Shown here piece by piece: positions 10,333-22,054 of a stretch of 64,000 nt of DNA. The stretch is from Spongilla lacustris (taxonomy: Eukaryota; Porifera; Demospongiae; Spongillida; Spongillidae): the NCBI GenBank assembly GCA_949361645.1, contig OX442415.1:29680862-29744861 (forward strand). The letters run 5' to 3'. Under the pieces are notes generated by a model that saw only the letters and a list, made by a program, of their open reading frames with translations, was not told where the DNA came from and did not search any database. A program made the position numbers and the translations under genes. Each line of letters starts with the position of its first letter. Position 1 is the stretch's first letter.

Positions 10333-11147
10333 GTTTACGAGAAAAGTTTATGAGAAAAGGGACCTAGCGCATCAGTGTTATTAAAAAATGCTATGCATTA
10401 TGTTTGAATTGCTATATGTACATGTATAACCTTCGACTGAACAGTTAAATCTATCAACTTCCTATTTTCAGCACTTCATACTACACCATTTCTCTACGGT
10501 AAATTACATTTTGGCAACTTGAACATGCTCCATGTCAGTATGCCACCCCAAGGGGTTCAAACTCGACATAACTTTCGGCAGGAATACTCAACTGAATAGC
10601 TCCAAATTCGGTCTGTACATAAATAGGTCCCTTAGCTATTGGATTGTTCTATTCGTTAGTTTTTATTCATTTGTTACAGAGATACAGTTGAACAAACTAC
10701 TTGCACGTTTTCCCGCTTGATTCGCACTGACCAATGATATAACCACATTGAGCGGGACGCGATTTGCCCAAATCATTGGTGGGAATCGAGCGCGAAAACG
10801 TCCCAATAGCTAAGAGACCTCTCTGTATACAAACCGAATTCGGAGCGATTTGAGTATTCCTGCCGAAAGTTACGGCGAGTTTGAACCCCTTGGGGCATCG
10901 GACGTCGCGATACTGCCATGAAGCATGTTCAGCACCCTAAAATATACTTCACCGTAGATAAAGGATGTAGCCGAAAATAGGACGTTGCCGGATAGCTTTA
11001 TTAAACCGTTTGAAAGTTATAGCAATTCAAACATAATGCCATTTGTATAACATTTTTTAATAATATGCGCTAGGTCCCTTTTCTCATAAACTGTCCCATA
11101 TATACAGGGATTAACCATACAACAACACACACGTTCACATAAACACA

Positions 11148-11269
11148 TAGTCTCGTACCCAGACCCACATTCGCAGCTGCGGATGGATTACATCACCGCT
11201 ACGCTTTCTCGCGTAGCGGTGATGTAATCCATCTCCGCAGCTGCGAGTGTGGGTCTGGGTACGAGACTA
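11148..11269. repeat. 122-bp hairpin MITE
   Basis: A nearly perfect palindrome: arms of about 57 nt beginning TAGTCTCGTACCCAGACCC around a loop of about 6 nt (TTTCTC), bounded by TA. Only one or two arm mismatches. It looks like a TA-inserting miniature element that can fold into one long hairpin. Confidence 0.85.
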
Positions 11270-11289
11270 ATGTATATAATTATAATTAT

Positions 11290-11700
11290 ATGGGACAGTT
11301 CACGAGAAAATTGCGCTTCGCATATATATAAAATGTTATAAAAATGCTTCTCGTTTGAATCGCTATATCTTCCGAACAGTTAAAGCTATCAACGTCCTGT
11401 TTTCAACACTTCATACTACACCATTTCCCTATGACAAAATACATTTTGGAGTCTTGCACTTGCTCCGTGCCAGTATTGCAACATTCGATACCCCACCGGG
11501 TTCAAACCCACCATAACTTTAGGTAGGAGTAATCAGTCCGCTTCAAATTCGGTTTGTAGGTACAGAGGTCTTATGTCATCCGTTACGGAGATACAGCGGC
11601 GCAAAGTTGGTACAAGTTTCCCGCTCGAATCGCGCCGTTGTACGTGCGTGAACCGCTTCCATACCAAATCACATGAATTGTGCAACTACTTCCTGTGGGC
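11290..11700. mobile_element. Fold-back family relative (one arm)
   Basis: Starts GGGACAGTTCACGAGAAAATTGCGCTTCG and runs parallel to 47798-48241 for about 410 bp, sharing segments such as TTCAACACTTCATACTACACC and CCTGTGGGCTGRGAC. It shares shorter blocks with the palindrome at 10338-11099. Only one arm is present. Short reading frames here are not supported as genes. Confidence 0.65.
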
Positions 11701-11834
11701 TGAGACTTGGATAACTTATAGCCACACCTATACTGCGCTAGCTAGCTGGCCGACTGGGTAAGTATTTAATCTATCGTCCCTGTCCTGCACAGTTGATATT
11801 AATTCCTTATCTTCTGTGTAGATAAACGATATGC

Positions 11835-11987
11835 ATGGCGACGTCCACTGAAGACAAGCTCGTAAGAGTTTCAATCGGCGGACGATTTCGATATTCAAGA
11901 CACAAAGAAGATGGGGAGATCGAGAACGGTAGTGACGGCGGTTGTACCACTGACGATGGTGCTTGTAAGGGAGTAAGCAGCCGTTAA
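11835..11987 (+). CDS. Short reading frame, possible first exon
   Basis: A 50-codon frame starting MATSTEDKLVRVSIGGRF, ending TAA. The composition (acidic, Gly-rich second half, two cysteines) and an A at -3 of the ATG make it look more coding than its surroundings. GT sites near its end (TTGTAAGG at about 11973) could be splice donors. No downstream exon was found in the repeat-rich sequence to the right. Function unknown; it may be non-coding. Confidence 0.2.
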   Translation: MATSTEDKLVRVSIGGRFRYSRHKEDGEIENGSDGGCTTDDGACKGVSSR

Positions 11988-11999
11988 ATCACTAAAAGA

Positions 12000-13317
12000 G
12001 CCACCGGCCCCGCCCCCCACATACGGGCCCTCACTATTACAAGTCTACATTGCAAGTCCAGACAGCAGCCCCGCATAACCAACAGATGCCATGCAGAGCC
12101 ACCAACCCGCACTACCTATGGAACCACCCGCCCATATCAGACCCTACACAGGAGCTACCAACTAACCAATGGGTTCAGCCTCCACAATACAAGTGGAGAC
12201 ACTACTAACCCTCTCACTGCAAATGGAGTTGGCAGCCCTCACAATTTCAGGGCAGCCATGAACTTCATGTACATGTACCAAGGGAAGCCACACATACCCC
12301 TCCCAACACTACCAGTGGAACTATTATAGCCCACACTGCAAATGGCCTTACATGTACATGTAAGCAGAACCCCATTGGTCCAGCCCCCCTCCCCACCCCC
12401 ACTATTGATTGTTCGCTGCAAGTTCAAGGGGCCAATGGAGCCATCCCCACACAGCAAAACCACCAGTCCCCATCATTACAGTCTCATGAACTTACAATAA
12501 TACCTCCACACTACATGTAGTGGAGCCACCATCTCTCTTACAGATGGGGTTACCAGACCCTGCACTACCAGCTGGGATGCCCACACACGCAGGGGTCAAT
12601 AGACGGAGATGCCGCCCTCACACTACAAGTAGTACTGTACGTACACCCGCCCCTCTCCAAACACTATATACCAGTGGAACCATTAGCCCTCACTGCAAGT
12701 GTCCCACACACTGGGACCAGCCACCTGGACCAATGCTGGGGTCAGCTCCCTCACTGCAAGCGGACAGTGTCATTGGAACCATCAATGCAAGTACCTTGAT
12801 CCCGCACACTGCAAGTATTGGAGCCACTATCCCTCTTACGGATGGGGTTACCAGACCCTGCACTGCCAGCAGGGGTGCCCACACACGCAGGGGTCAATAG
12901 GTATGATGCCAGTGGAAATGCCAGTGTCACACTACAAGCAATTAAGCAGTCCCCAAATTTCCGGGGAAGCCATGAACCACATGCTCTGAACGTACACCGG
13001 CCCCTTTCCATACACTACCAGTGGAACCTTTAGCCCTCACTGCAAGTGCCCCCCACACTGGGATCAGCCCCCACGGCCCTCCTGCCCATTACCTGTCCTT
13101 CACGGCACATAGAATGTCAACTGACAAAACTAATGCTATTCATAATTTCGTCTATCACTGGTATCTTTATTATCCTAAACAAACCATGATAAGTCTTGCC
13201 AAGACTATATGAATACTTGGTAAGACTTGGTAAGACTTGGTACGTCTTGGTAAGACTTGGTATGTCTTGGTAAGACTTGGTACGTCTTGTCAAACCGTCG
13301 CAAGATTTTTTTGTAGG
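12000..13317. repeat. Degenerate tandem-repeat tract
   Basis: No gene. The tract is full of variants of CCCTCACTGCAAGTG and ACCAGTGGAACC. A block of about 290 bp at 12518-12810 recurs as 12815-13075 (shared GGGGTTACCAGACCCTGCAC and CACACACGCAGGGGTCAATAG). A short array of GGTAAGACTT / GGTACGTCTT units lies at 13209-13290. Confidence 0.75.
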
Positions 13318-13485
13318 GTCTGTGCTGTGTGTTTGAATCTTTGCGTCAGACAAAGCTACCAACAGTCTGCCAGTACCTGAAGAGATTTGGTGTTGAACCG
13401 TACATCACAAACAATAAGTACCATCTTGTATCACCATATTAAAATCTGTCACATCCCTTCCTCCCTTCCCCTCTCTCACACAATC

Positions 13486-14510
13486 AATCACTCACTCACT
13501 CACTCACTCACTCACTCACTCACTCACTCACTCACTCACTCACTCACTCACTCACTCACTCACTCACTCACTCACTCACTCACTCACTCACTCACTCACT
13601 CACTCACTCACTCACTCACTCACTCACTCACTCACTCACTCACTCACTCACTCACTCACTCACTCACTCACTTGCTCACTCACTCACTCACTCACTCACT
13701 CACTCACTCGCTCGCTCACTCACTCACCCACCCACCCACCCACCCACCCACTCACTCACTCACCCACCCACCAACTCCCTCACTCACTCACCCACCCACC
13801 CACCCACTCCCTCACTCACTCACTCACACACCCACCCACCCACTCCCTCACTCACTCACTCACCCACCCACTCACCCACTCACTCACTCACCCACTCACT
13901 CCCTCACTCACTCACTCACCCACCCACTCACTCCCTCACTCACTCACTCAATCACTCACTCATTCACTCGCTCACTCACTCACCCACTCACTCACTCACT
14001 CAATCACTCACCCACTCACTCACTCACCCAAATACCCACTCACTCACTCACTCACTCACTCACCCACCCACTCACCACTCACCCACCCACCCACCCACTC
14101 CCTCACTCACTCACTCACTCACTCACCCACTCACCCACCCACTCCCTCACTCACTCACTCACTCACCCACCCACTCACCCACTCACTCACTCACCCACTC
14201 ACTCACTCCCTCACTCACTCACTCACCCACCCACTCACTCCCTCACTCACTCACCCACTCACTCACTCAATCACTCACCCACTCACTCACTCAATCACTC
14301 ACCCACTCACTCACTCACTCACTCACTCACCCACCTACCCACTCACTCACTCACTCACCCACCCACTCACTCACTCACTCACTCACTCACTCACTCACTC
14401 ACTCACTCACTCACTCACTCACTCACACACACTCACTCACTCACTCACTCACTCACTCACTCACTCACTCACTCACTCACTCACTCACTCACTCACTCAC
14501 TCACTCACTT
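13486..14510. repeat. (ACTC)n microsatellite with CCCA variants
   Basis: About 1 kb of CACT/CACC/CCCT tetranucleotides. Its right-arm counterpart (63596-63826) is about 230 bp and purer. The long plus-strand reading frame over it (Thr-His-Ser-Leu) is a by-product of the repeat. Confidence 0.95.
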
Positions 14511-15590
14511 AGCCTTTCCTTGGATGATGACAGCCTTCGCAGGTCACCTGAGCTCAGAGCAGGTGCTTCTGCTATGGGACAGGGTCATTGGGTTCAACTC
14601 ACTGGAAGTCCTTCCTGGTACACACCTTTGTCCCAATAAGCACTAGTGTGCATATCGTAGTGCCAAGACGTTTTGGCGACAACTAGTTGGCGGAAAGTTC
14701 CCCCAACCGTGTCACCATCAACTTAATATTTAATTTTCTCTACCAACAAGTTATCTGCGTCGCGGAGGGGGGCGGGGGGAGGAGCATTCCATACGTAATA
14801 ATATGGCTAGCTGTAGACGATATTTCCGCCAATTATAAATCGCCTTAAATAAAATGATCCCAAGACTTCCGTCAATTGAAAATCACCACTTAGTCAAAAT
14901 CAATTGTCGCCATTATGTTTTGGCAGTACGGTATGTGCATGTGTGCATGTGTCTGTACATGTGTTTTCATGTGTGCATGCCTGTGTGTGTGCATGTGTGT
15001 GTGCCTGTGTGTGTGTTAAGAAATGTTTGTCTGCATTGATCTGTGTGTATGTGATGTGCAGATGTGACAATGTGTTGTGATGTAGCTTCGGTTCTGTAGT
15101 TTTTGCAGTCTCCATCTTTCAGTTCAGAGCTTCTAATCTTCTGCAAGCAGTCAGTCATGCAGATGTGGAGGTTTGTTCAGCACACCTCACACCTTCATCT
15201 ACCACACCCGCACATTTTTAAACGGTCTGGGGACTTGAGTATAACCAACAAACCTTTTCCCACCTGGTTCCCAGGCCATCTTGGAGGATCTGTGGTGCTT
15301 AAAAGTGCTACCTCTGCTCCAACAGACACTTTTTTAACCCTTTCTCACCTGGTGATTCCATTATGTCAGTTTTACCATACATTGCTGAAATTGTGTAGAG
15401 TCATTTTGTGGCCACTTTGGTCTCAACAGAAGCGGTGGGTCACAGAGCCAGTGGGTTGTAGGAATGTGGAATTTGGAGAGCATTTGATTTTAAGATTCTG
15501 AATTTAACTGTGCTAAGGCAAATAGTATATAATGTTTGCAACTCATGTACATGTAATCTCTTGGGTAATCTACACAATTTGCTCATTCAT
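14511..15590. other. Arm sequence without a supported gene
   Basis: Unique flank of the microsatellite, then a TG-rich stretch (14936-15055), then a block at 15085-15500 conserved in the right arm (62880-63300). The 132-codon frame at 15103-15501 is broken by frame changes in the right-arm copy, which argues against coding. Confidence 0.55.
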
Positions 15591-16058
15591 CACGGCTGTT
15601 ACGTACGTGCCATTAGGTTTTACAATTAGATTGTGTTAACTGAATTACGGTATATATTTAAAATGGCGTACACAAACCTCATTATGAAACCACCAACTTT
15701 GGAGGTATTTTATGCAAAAACCATGGAAGAAAAATAAAAACCATTACATGAATGGTGTCGCACACATATTCGAAATGCTACGTAAATATAGGCGCAATTG
15801 AAAACAGCTTGTTACAATATGCTACAGCTTACGCGCATAAAGGGACTTAACGAGGGGTTGAAAATAGCAGGTTTTCTAAGCGGTGGTACTCCCAATCCTC
15901 CAGATAAATTAGGTTCAAAACCTTTGCACGAAGTAAGCCAGCTGTGGTGAGTATTTCTATGCATAAAATAAGTTACTACACGGTCTGTAACGGGTCTTAA
16001 TTCCTATTCGACCGCTACGATGTAAATATGAATAATCGAACTGCACACCACAAGATCT

Positions 16059-16271
16059 ATGGAGCCTGCAGTACACAGGTGCAAATTGAATGAGTTGCGT
16101 AGGGTGTGTGGGTGCGCAAAACCAGCTGCAGCTAAAAAAACGATACTCTGCATGTATGCAGAGCTATTATTGCAACAGCCATTAGATCCACCCACCAATG
16201 TTGTGCAACAGGTTGCCACCTCACTGTTACAACAGCTGCCTTATACAAGAAACCTTATAAATGTGGTCTGA
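16059..16271 (+). pseudogene. Transposon-encoded N-terminal fragment
   Basis: A 70-residue frame beginning MEPAVHRCKLNELRRVCGCA, then Gln/Leu-rich sequence. The closely spaced C...C-x-C and basic residues suggest the N-terminal zinc region of a transposase-like protein. It ends at a stop and is followed by sequence without a long frame. Confidence 0.3.
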
Positions 16272-16701
16272 AACCTTATTATGACTGCTATTTGGCCCAG
16301 GAAACCATATATCACATAAATTTGAAATCCAAATTCCTCCCCTGGAAGCTGATGAGGCACAAGCCGGCCTTGTTCTAGGTCACACTAACAGTGATTTGTC
16401 CTCTTTGCTCCTCCTGATTGGATGAGGCAGGCCATCTGATCACCATGCTCTAACATGTCATTCAGGAGGTGGCTTAGGGACACGTCACTATCGCCTCTGT
16501 GACTGTCCTGCAGAAATCTGCAGCTTGTCTGGGTACATGTATGAACTATGAAGGGAAATCCCCTTGCATGTGATACTTATAAGGGTATACCTCCAAAGGC
16601 ATAATGGCCCCTAGCTGAGATATCTGGCACATCGCGACCATAGCACCATAAAAATTCCATTCAACCACCATTGACAGCTACTCTCTGCCATTAGTCAGCT
16701 G

Positions 16702-16879
16702 AACTGTCCAATTTGCCTCAGTGTGTTGAGGTTGCCATATGACAGACTTGTGTGTACTTGCTGTCTGGCTGAATGGATCCACCTGAGAGGTTCATTTCGT
16801 CCCTGCTGCTATGACACCATTCCACTGGAGTGCACACAACTCAGTAAAGCCAGTGTCCTGGTTCAGCTGCTGCTAAATG
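16702..16879 (+). pseudogene. RING-like cysteine-rich fragment of the transposon
   Basis: A plus-strand frame reading NCPICLSVLRLPYDRLVCTC and continuing to a CC pair, a further C, and LVQLLLN, ending at a GT that could be a donor (ATG|GTGAGAGC). The C-x2-C ... C-x-C-C ... CC spacing resembles RING fingers found near the N-terminus of some transposases and of RAG1, but the expected histidine is missing and no catalytic region follows. It is probably a decayed exon. Confidence 0.35.
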
Positions 16880-17581
16880 GTGAGAGCTATTAATTATGAC
16901 ACACACATACTTGCACTGAACAATCAAGGTGAACAAAGAGGAAATTCAGCTTGTGCATACCATTGTACACAGATGCATTTGCATTATAACTGGAGGAACA
17001 GTAAGCTTTTTTTTTTTTTTAACTTGCACTTACAGCCGATGACTTTGGACTCGTGTAACAGTGCCAAAAGCGCCCATCACATACATGTAGCTGAGCAAAC
17101 GCACACGTAGGCGTCGTGTGCTTGAGCTCCACAGGACACGTAATGAATCTGCGTTAAAAAGCAACTTATTCCGACGTTCACAACTCACACACTAAATCGA
17201 GTAGTAACGTATTGACGACAAAAATTCAAAGAACAAACTCTGCTCACTATGCCTTATCGTTTTCACACAAGATCATCTGGAGGTTTAGCCAAAAACATGA
17301 AATGTTCACACGACGTCTTACGAGGATCCTGCCGTATTAATCTGTATAGCGGAAGTCCAAAATGTTTTAATGACTAGCAAAATGCACCGACGTTTACCAA
17401 CTGCTTTCTCTGTCCACCTGTCCTGTTACTTCGTGAAACCTAGCGATTAGAAGCGTAGAAAAAAGGGTTCTTTCCAAGGTAGGCGTTGCTATGGAACAAA
17501 TTAGCCATGTTGCTAGGTACTTAATATTCACAGTGGGCGTGAACCTAATGTCCACGTTTCAATGGAATTGTAACAGCCGTG

Positions 17582-19443
17582 TCATTTCAGTTGCACCATT
17601 ATTTAAAACGTTGATCTTCACAACACGTGAAGTATGATATTGTTATAGACTTGGTTGTGTTACATTATATATAGCATTGTTGGGATACATATATGCACAG
17701 CCGCATGTGGGGCCCAAGAATACTAATTTTCACTTACCAACAGTGAACCGACAACTGACCTAAAAAAGTGCATCAGTGGATTTGATAGTATTCCTAACTG
17801 AACTTCCACAACTGAATACAAAGAGATGGCCTCACATGCAGTAATGGAGATACTACCTGCATGTGATGTGTGTGTGTGTGTGTGTGTGTGTCTGTGTGCC
17901 TGTGTGTGTGTGTGTGTGTGCTCCATTTTATCACATTCATTGACTGGTAAACGACAAAAATATGTCCATTATATGGTTACTCCTGGATACTAATCAGGTT
18001 TAAGTGTAACAACACTTGCAAGGTTACATTCTCATGAGCTGTTCCCTCATACCATGTCGCTGATATTGTCACCCCATGCACACTGCTTTTATCTACGTCC
18101 ACATCACCCCTGACAATGGTTGGTTCAAAGTACCAAGATTGCCTGAAGCACCATCACTTCTTGCACCATCATTTTGGTATAGCAACGAGCATTTTTTGAA
18201 TGAAAAAAAAGTGATATTGAATATTGATACAAACGGCTCTCCACTGATTGTGTGCTTGTGAGGGTATGTGTGTGTGCTTGTGTGTTAATGAAATTCAAAT
18301 TGACCACTAACTTTCTCATTTTTTTGCTTGTAGACATTGGTATTTTATAGTGTATGGCTAGTAAGAGAAAGGTGTTAGGTTATAGGAATGGGGTCGTGAT
18401 CATTAAATTAAGGTAATACAAGGAGCATCTACATGTAGACAGTATTGAATAAAAAAATTGTGAGAGTTGTATTATGAAACTCAACATGTCGGTTTGCTGC
18501 TGGGGTGTGTGTCAGTGTGGTCCCATGGTGTTGAAAAGTGTTAACAATGTACATGTATAACGAAAGTATGAACACTCAAGTTCACCTAAAACTGTATATA
18601 CATGTTGCTACATCTACAGTCATAAAAAGGTTGTCTGCCTTTCAGTCTTTTTGGTGCCTGTTTGAGATGTAAGTGTTGCTTTAAAAACATGGCATACGCC
18701 AAATCTCAAAACAAGTTTTCACCAAAAACTTACAATCACTTTGGTTGTCATGGCAAACAGAAAAGCCATATTCAAGGGGAAAGATTGATAATTTTATGCA
18801 TTGAATAGGCATACTTCAACTCACTTCCTGCTGTTTATAATAGTATTCATGGAGGACAAGGAAAAGGTATGCATGTTAAGGTGAGATGAGAATATCGCGC
18901 AGTATCAAGCGTTGGTACTTACCTCCTGCATTGTCATATAGTATCCACGTGGTGACCGCCAAGAATAGGTAGGCAAGTTATGGAATAAGAATAAGTCGGA
19001 CATGCATAATTATATATATGGTGAAAAGCAATTCAGCATTTGCTTATACTTAATTCCTGCATATTCATCCAAGGTGACAAATCATTGCGTACTTCCTACA
19101 TGCATTGTAACTCTTTAGTATCTGTATGCATGCCAAGGTGCCAGGCCTCAGAATAGGTATAGGCACATCAAAGGTAATCATTGCATGCATGTCTGCATGA
19201 TACATTGTTCGTCATTCCATGGTGACAATAAATAAGCTTGTCCACATTTTATAATTATCAATGGACAAATTACAGTTAAGGTATATAATAGAAAGTTAAA
19301 CATTATTATATTTAGTACTTACTACAACCTTCATTGATAATAGTAACCATGGTTAGGTTTACATGCTATGTTATAATGTGTAAACATCATTGCAAATTAA
19401 TTAGTCCATCAAAGCATGTAGTGACGCAATACAGGTGTGCGCC
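17582..19443. other. Arm sequence without a supported gene
   Basis: Conserved with the right arm (62790 down to 60490). It contains a TG microsatellite at 17867-17921 that is absent from the right arm, and at 18840-19330 irregular repeats of 90-150 bp whose minus strand shows GCAG-GAR-GTAAGT motifs. No convincing exon was identified. Confidence 0.5.
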
Positions 19444-19660
19444 TAGTTGGGCGTGGCCCTACTACCGCTTTTGGTCGGGTAGTCGGGTGACAAGCCTATA
19501 CCAAGATTTGCTTTCTGGAGTGTTATGTAATATTGTTGTGAATATCGTTTATGTAAGGTGGTAATAATTGTGGGCCATTTTCTCACATCAGTGGTGATAA
19601 TGAACATGCTACAATCCGATTGGACTGTAGGTATGTAGGTAGTAGGGTCACGCCCAACTA
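19444..19660. mobile_element. MITE, GTTGGGCGT family (left-arm copy)
   Basis: A 217-bp element with 21-bp inverted ends (TAGTTGGGCGTGGCCCTACTA, one mismatch), including TA at both outer borders. The right arm holds the orthologous copy (60307-60486) at the same site, so this insertion predates the arm duplication. Confidence 0.85.
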
Positions 19661-19673
19661 ATGTGCAGACAAC

Positions 19674-20888
19674 CATAGATTAATAACCTTACGGAACGGG
19701 ATTGGAAACGCTATATCCATTCCAATTCAACGCTATGTGTCGTCATAGTTTTGCATGAATCTAATTATTTTTGCTCAGAGAGGCAGTGAAGAAGCAAGTC
19801 CAAACAGAGGCATCACAAGGTAAAAGAAGGGGATGATGATTCCCTAAACTTCCTAGATGGTTTTCTACCCTCGTAGTTGGTTCTTTTTGGGCATCGTTTA
19901 AACTTTGGGCTGTGTACGATGACAAAAGCGCGCGAAAAGCGGTGCGAAAGCGAAGTACAATTTTTTCGTCAACTACTGTGGCAACAGGCAACATGATCAG
20001 GCAACGAAAGATAGCGTCAGAGCAAGCACAGTGAATGTATGGAGACGTAGTGGTGGTTTCAAGACAACCAGTTTTATAATCGTAAAGATCCATAGCTTCA
20101 AACGCAAAACTACGCTTAAAATACCTCCCGCCTTTCGACAATCCTTGTACCTTTACGGTTCAAGGTGTCGGCCCCAAAAGTAGTTTTATAAGAAGAAGGA
20201 AGGTGGATGGGGGACGTGGTAGGATTGGAAAATCTCTGTACGTAGTGATAGCTAACTTACACCCCTCGATATGCGAGCAAAAAATTAAATTTTTGTTTTT
20301 AAATGTTTCAGTCGACAAGGAAGGTTGTCAAAGAAGCTTAAGGCAAAAACGCCAATGCACTAACCTGACTGTCTCCATTGACATTGACATCTGCATGAAA
20401 GCCAGGAGTGCTAGGCACCATCTAGAGCAGCAACTTAGTCAAGTTTTACTGTTGTGCAGACACTTCTTCCTCCATGCAGGTACATGTAAGTTATTGTGGT
20501 ATGCTTTTTAAAAAGTGATTTTGTTTAGGCAGATGTTTTGATGAAGGGCGAATGGTCGTGCACCACCCTTCCAGCTTAGATTGGGCATGGGAAGCATCCT
20601 TATAATGTGTTGAAAGAGGAGGGCTTTGTCTAAGGTTAGCAGGTCAAGCCCGCCTCTCTGTCGGCAACCCTTCGCTCTAAACAAACTATATATCTATCCC
20701 CAAATTGGCTCTGCCTGGTTCTAGGTATTGTGTGCTGCTCTATTACGAGTATATAAATGGTGTTCTTGGGAAAGAGTCTCTAGCCTGCCTATCGATTATA
20801 ATTACGTCATACGCTCGAGCGAAACTATGATAATCGATTGGCAATGTATTGCGTTTCCAATCCCGTTCCGTAAGGTTATTAATCTATG
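19674..20888. mobile_element. 1.2-kb non-autonomous DNA transposon
   Basis: A 1,215-bp insertion with perfect 38-bp inverted ends (19674-19711 and 20851-20888, starting CATAGATTAATAACC). AGACAAC is duplicated at 19667-19673 and 20889-20895. The right arm shows the empty site with one AGACAAC at about 60293-60299 (complement). It lies 11 bp inside an intron of the secreted-cassette gene. No transposase-like frame; the superfamily is not recognised (7-bp duplication). Confidence 0.9.
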
Positions 20889-20899
20889 AGACAACTGAC

Positions 20900-21489
20900 C
20901 TGCTTTTTTTCAGCCGTGGCTGCACGCGTCTCCTTCAAATAGCTGATTATCATTTCTAGTTCAGTTGAAATAAAAATGAATATGAACAAGGCACTTAGCT
21001 CTTACCGATGAGAATGTCGTCACGACTAACTGGCATACTACCAGGCACGACCTCATCGCTCATTTCATCCGTGTCCTTCGCATCATTCTCTTAATAGCGC
21101 AAATGAATTGAAATTAAATGAATTGCTTGGCATTCCTTTGAACAGGGCATGCATTCAGCTCTTACCGTTCAGAACTTCTTGCGGCCATTGAGCCCATAGA
21201 GCTGGCACGTCCTCGTCGCTCATCTCAACGGACCGGGTGTCCTTCGCATCATTCTCGGCTTAATAGCGCAAATGAAATGAATTGCTTGGCATTTCTTTGA
21301 GCAGGGCATGCAGCTCTTACCGTTCAGAACGTCGTCGTGACTAACTTGCCGCCACTGCATACCACCAGGCACGACCTCATCGCTCATCTCTACGGCATCA
21401 TTCACTTTATAGCGCAAGCGCTGTAGCAGCTGACGGCCATCAGCAAACAAGACCAGTAGGCTCACAAGAAGTACCAGCTCTTTCAGCAT
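20900..21489 (-). CDS. Secreted cassette peptide gene, left-arm copy
   Basis: Minus strand. Exon 1 (21489-21321) encodes a signal peptide (MLKELVLLVSLLVLFADG) and the first acidic module containing VNDAVEMSDEVVPGG. Cassette exons follow at 21258-21166 and 21089-21006, each starting after AG, ending in G|GTAAGAG, and keeping phase 1. A further exon at 20955-20900 ends in phase 0 (CAG|GTCAGT). The modules share N-D-A-K-D-T and E-M-S-D-E. The last exon was not found. The fourth exon differs from its right-arm copy by exactly one codon, supporting coding. Probable role: secreted small protein or peptide precursor; family unrecognised. A transposon lies just inside the following intron. Confidence 0.6.
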
Positions 21490-21782
21490 CTTCAACCGTC
21501 GAGTCGGCTATTGCGAGAAATGAGATATTGTCTAGAATACTGAGCTGGTTTAAATATATACTGCTACATCAGTGCGGCTGTGCCCGCACCCCGCGCAAAA
21601 ATGCAATTAATCATTACATGAACCACACATCATGCATTGGTCATATAACGATACAAACGTGCACGGGAATAGACGGAGAAACATGAAGATATAGGTTCTT
21701 TACATTTTTTTTTTCTTGCACACTGAAATTTGGTCTATCCATCACGGCGTTAATTTCATTTCATTACTGCCACGTCCGGAGT

Positions 21783-21983
21783 AAAAACCTCAGCGGTTGC
21801 CTAGAGACATTGTGTCACGTTCGCGGATCTTTGCGTAACTAAAATGTTTGATCAGGAACTGGATCCGCCGGAGGATCACTGTCCGAGCTGGAAGGAATGA
21901 TTCCGGGCCGAGCGTTACCCTTTTATTATGCAAAGGTCCGCGAATGTGACACAATGTCACTAGGCAACCGCTGAGGTTTTTAA
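21783..21983. repeat. Inverted-repeat element at the arm boundary
   Basis: About 50-bp arms (AAAACCTCAGCGGTTGCCTAG... at 21785-21838 and its complement at 21928-21981) around a loop of about 90 nt. The inverted-duplication homology stops near 21840, at the end of the first arm. The right-arm boundary (58865) starts with the same arm sequence. Confidence 0.8.
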
Positions 21984-22054
21984 GACGTTGTCCCTCGCTA
22001 TCATTGGAATCCATGCAGTTCATTTTGCTTACCTCAGGTAACTTTGGAACGTGG

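Larger units (their letters stand above)
5463..11099. mobile_element. Fold-back (long inverted repeat) element, interrupted by Gypsy
   Basis: The right part (10338-11099) is a long imperfect palindrome. The segment from GAGAAAAGGGACCTAGCGC near 10350 through 10700 is matched in reverse complement by 10760-11099, which ends ...GCGCTAGGTCCCTTTTCTC then TAAACTGTCCC. The left end (GGGGAAAAGTTTA, 5463-5475) was separated from the rest by the Gypsy insertion at 5476-10332. Without Gypsy the element is about 0.78 kb. No transposase is visible. Related copies lie at 11290-11700, 28690-29172 and 47798-48241. Confidence 0.75.
15591..17581 (+). mobile_element. CMC/Chapaev-like DNA transposon, decayed
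   Basis: A 1,991-bp insertion present only in the left arm. Ends are 12-bp inverted repeats CACGGCTGTTAC / GTAACAGCCGTG, with TCAT duplicated at 15587-15590 and 17582-17585. The right arm (near 62790) shows the empty site with a single TCAT. CAC termini with a 4-bp duplication fit Chapaev-type (CMC superfamily) elements; this assignment is inference. It carries cysteine-rich coding remnants (16059-16271 and 16702-16879) but no intact transposase. Confidence 0.75.
13318..21840. repeat. Left arm of large inverted duplication
   Basis: From GTCTGTGCTGTGTGTTTG at 13318 to the GCAAAGATC complement near 21838, the sequence matches, in reverse complement and same order, 63978 down to 58865. Shared landmarks: ACTC microsatellite with flanks, the 15.1-15.5 kb block, 17.58-19.3 kb, the GTTGGGCGT MITE, and the secreted-cassette gene. 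The left arm is longer (8.5 versus 5.1 kb) mainly because of two transposon insertions and a longer microsatellite. Confidence 0.9.

Noticed and set aside
12520..13033. Several frames of 64-126 codons
   Set aside because: All lie in degenerate tandem repeats and none is maintained between the two repeat blocks.
13387..14646. 419-codon frame of Thr-His-Ser-Leu repeats
   Set aside because: It is the ACTC microsatellite read through. The right-arm copy has a very different length, and no flanking coding sequence supports it.
15103..15501. 132-codon frame in the left arm
   Set aside because: The right-arm copy (62860-63281) is split between frames, there is no domain, and composition is not coding-like.
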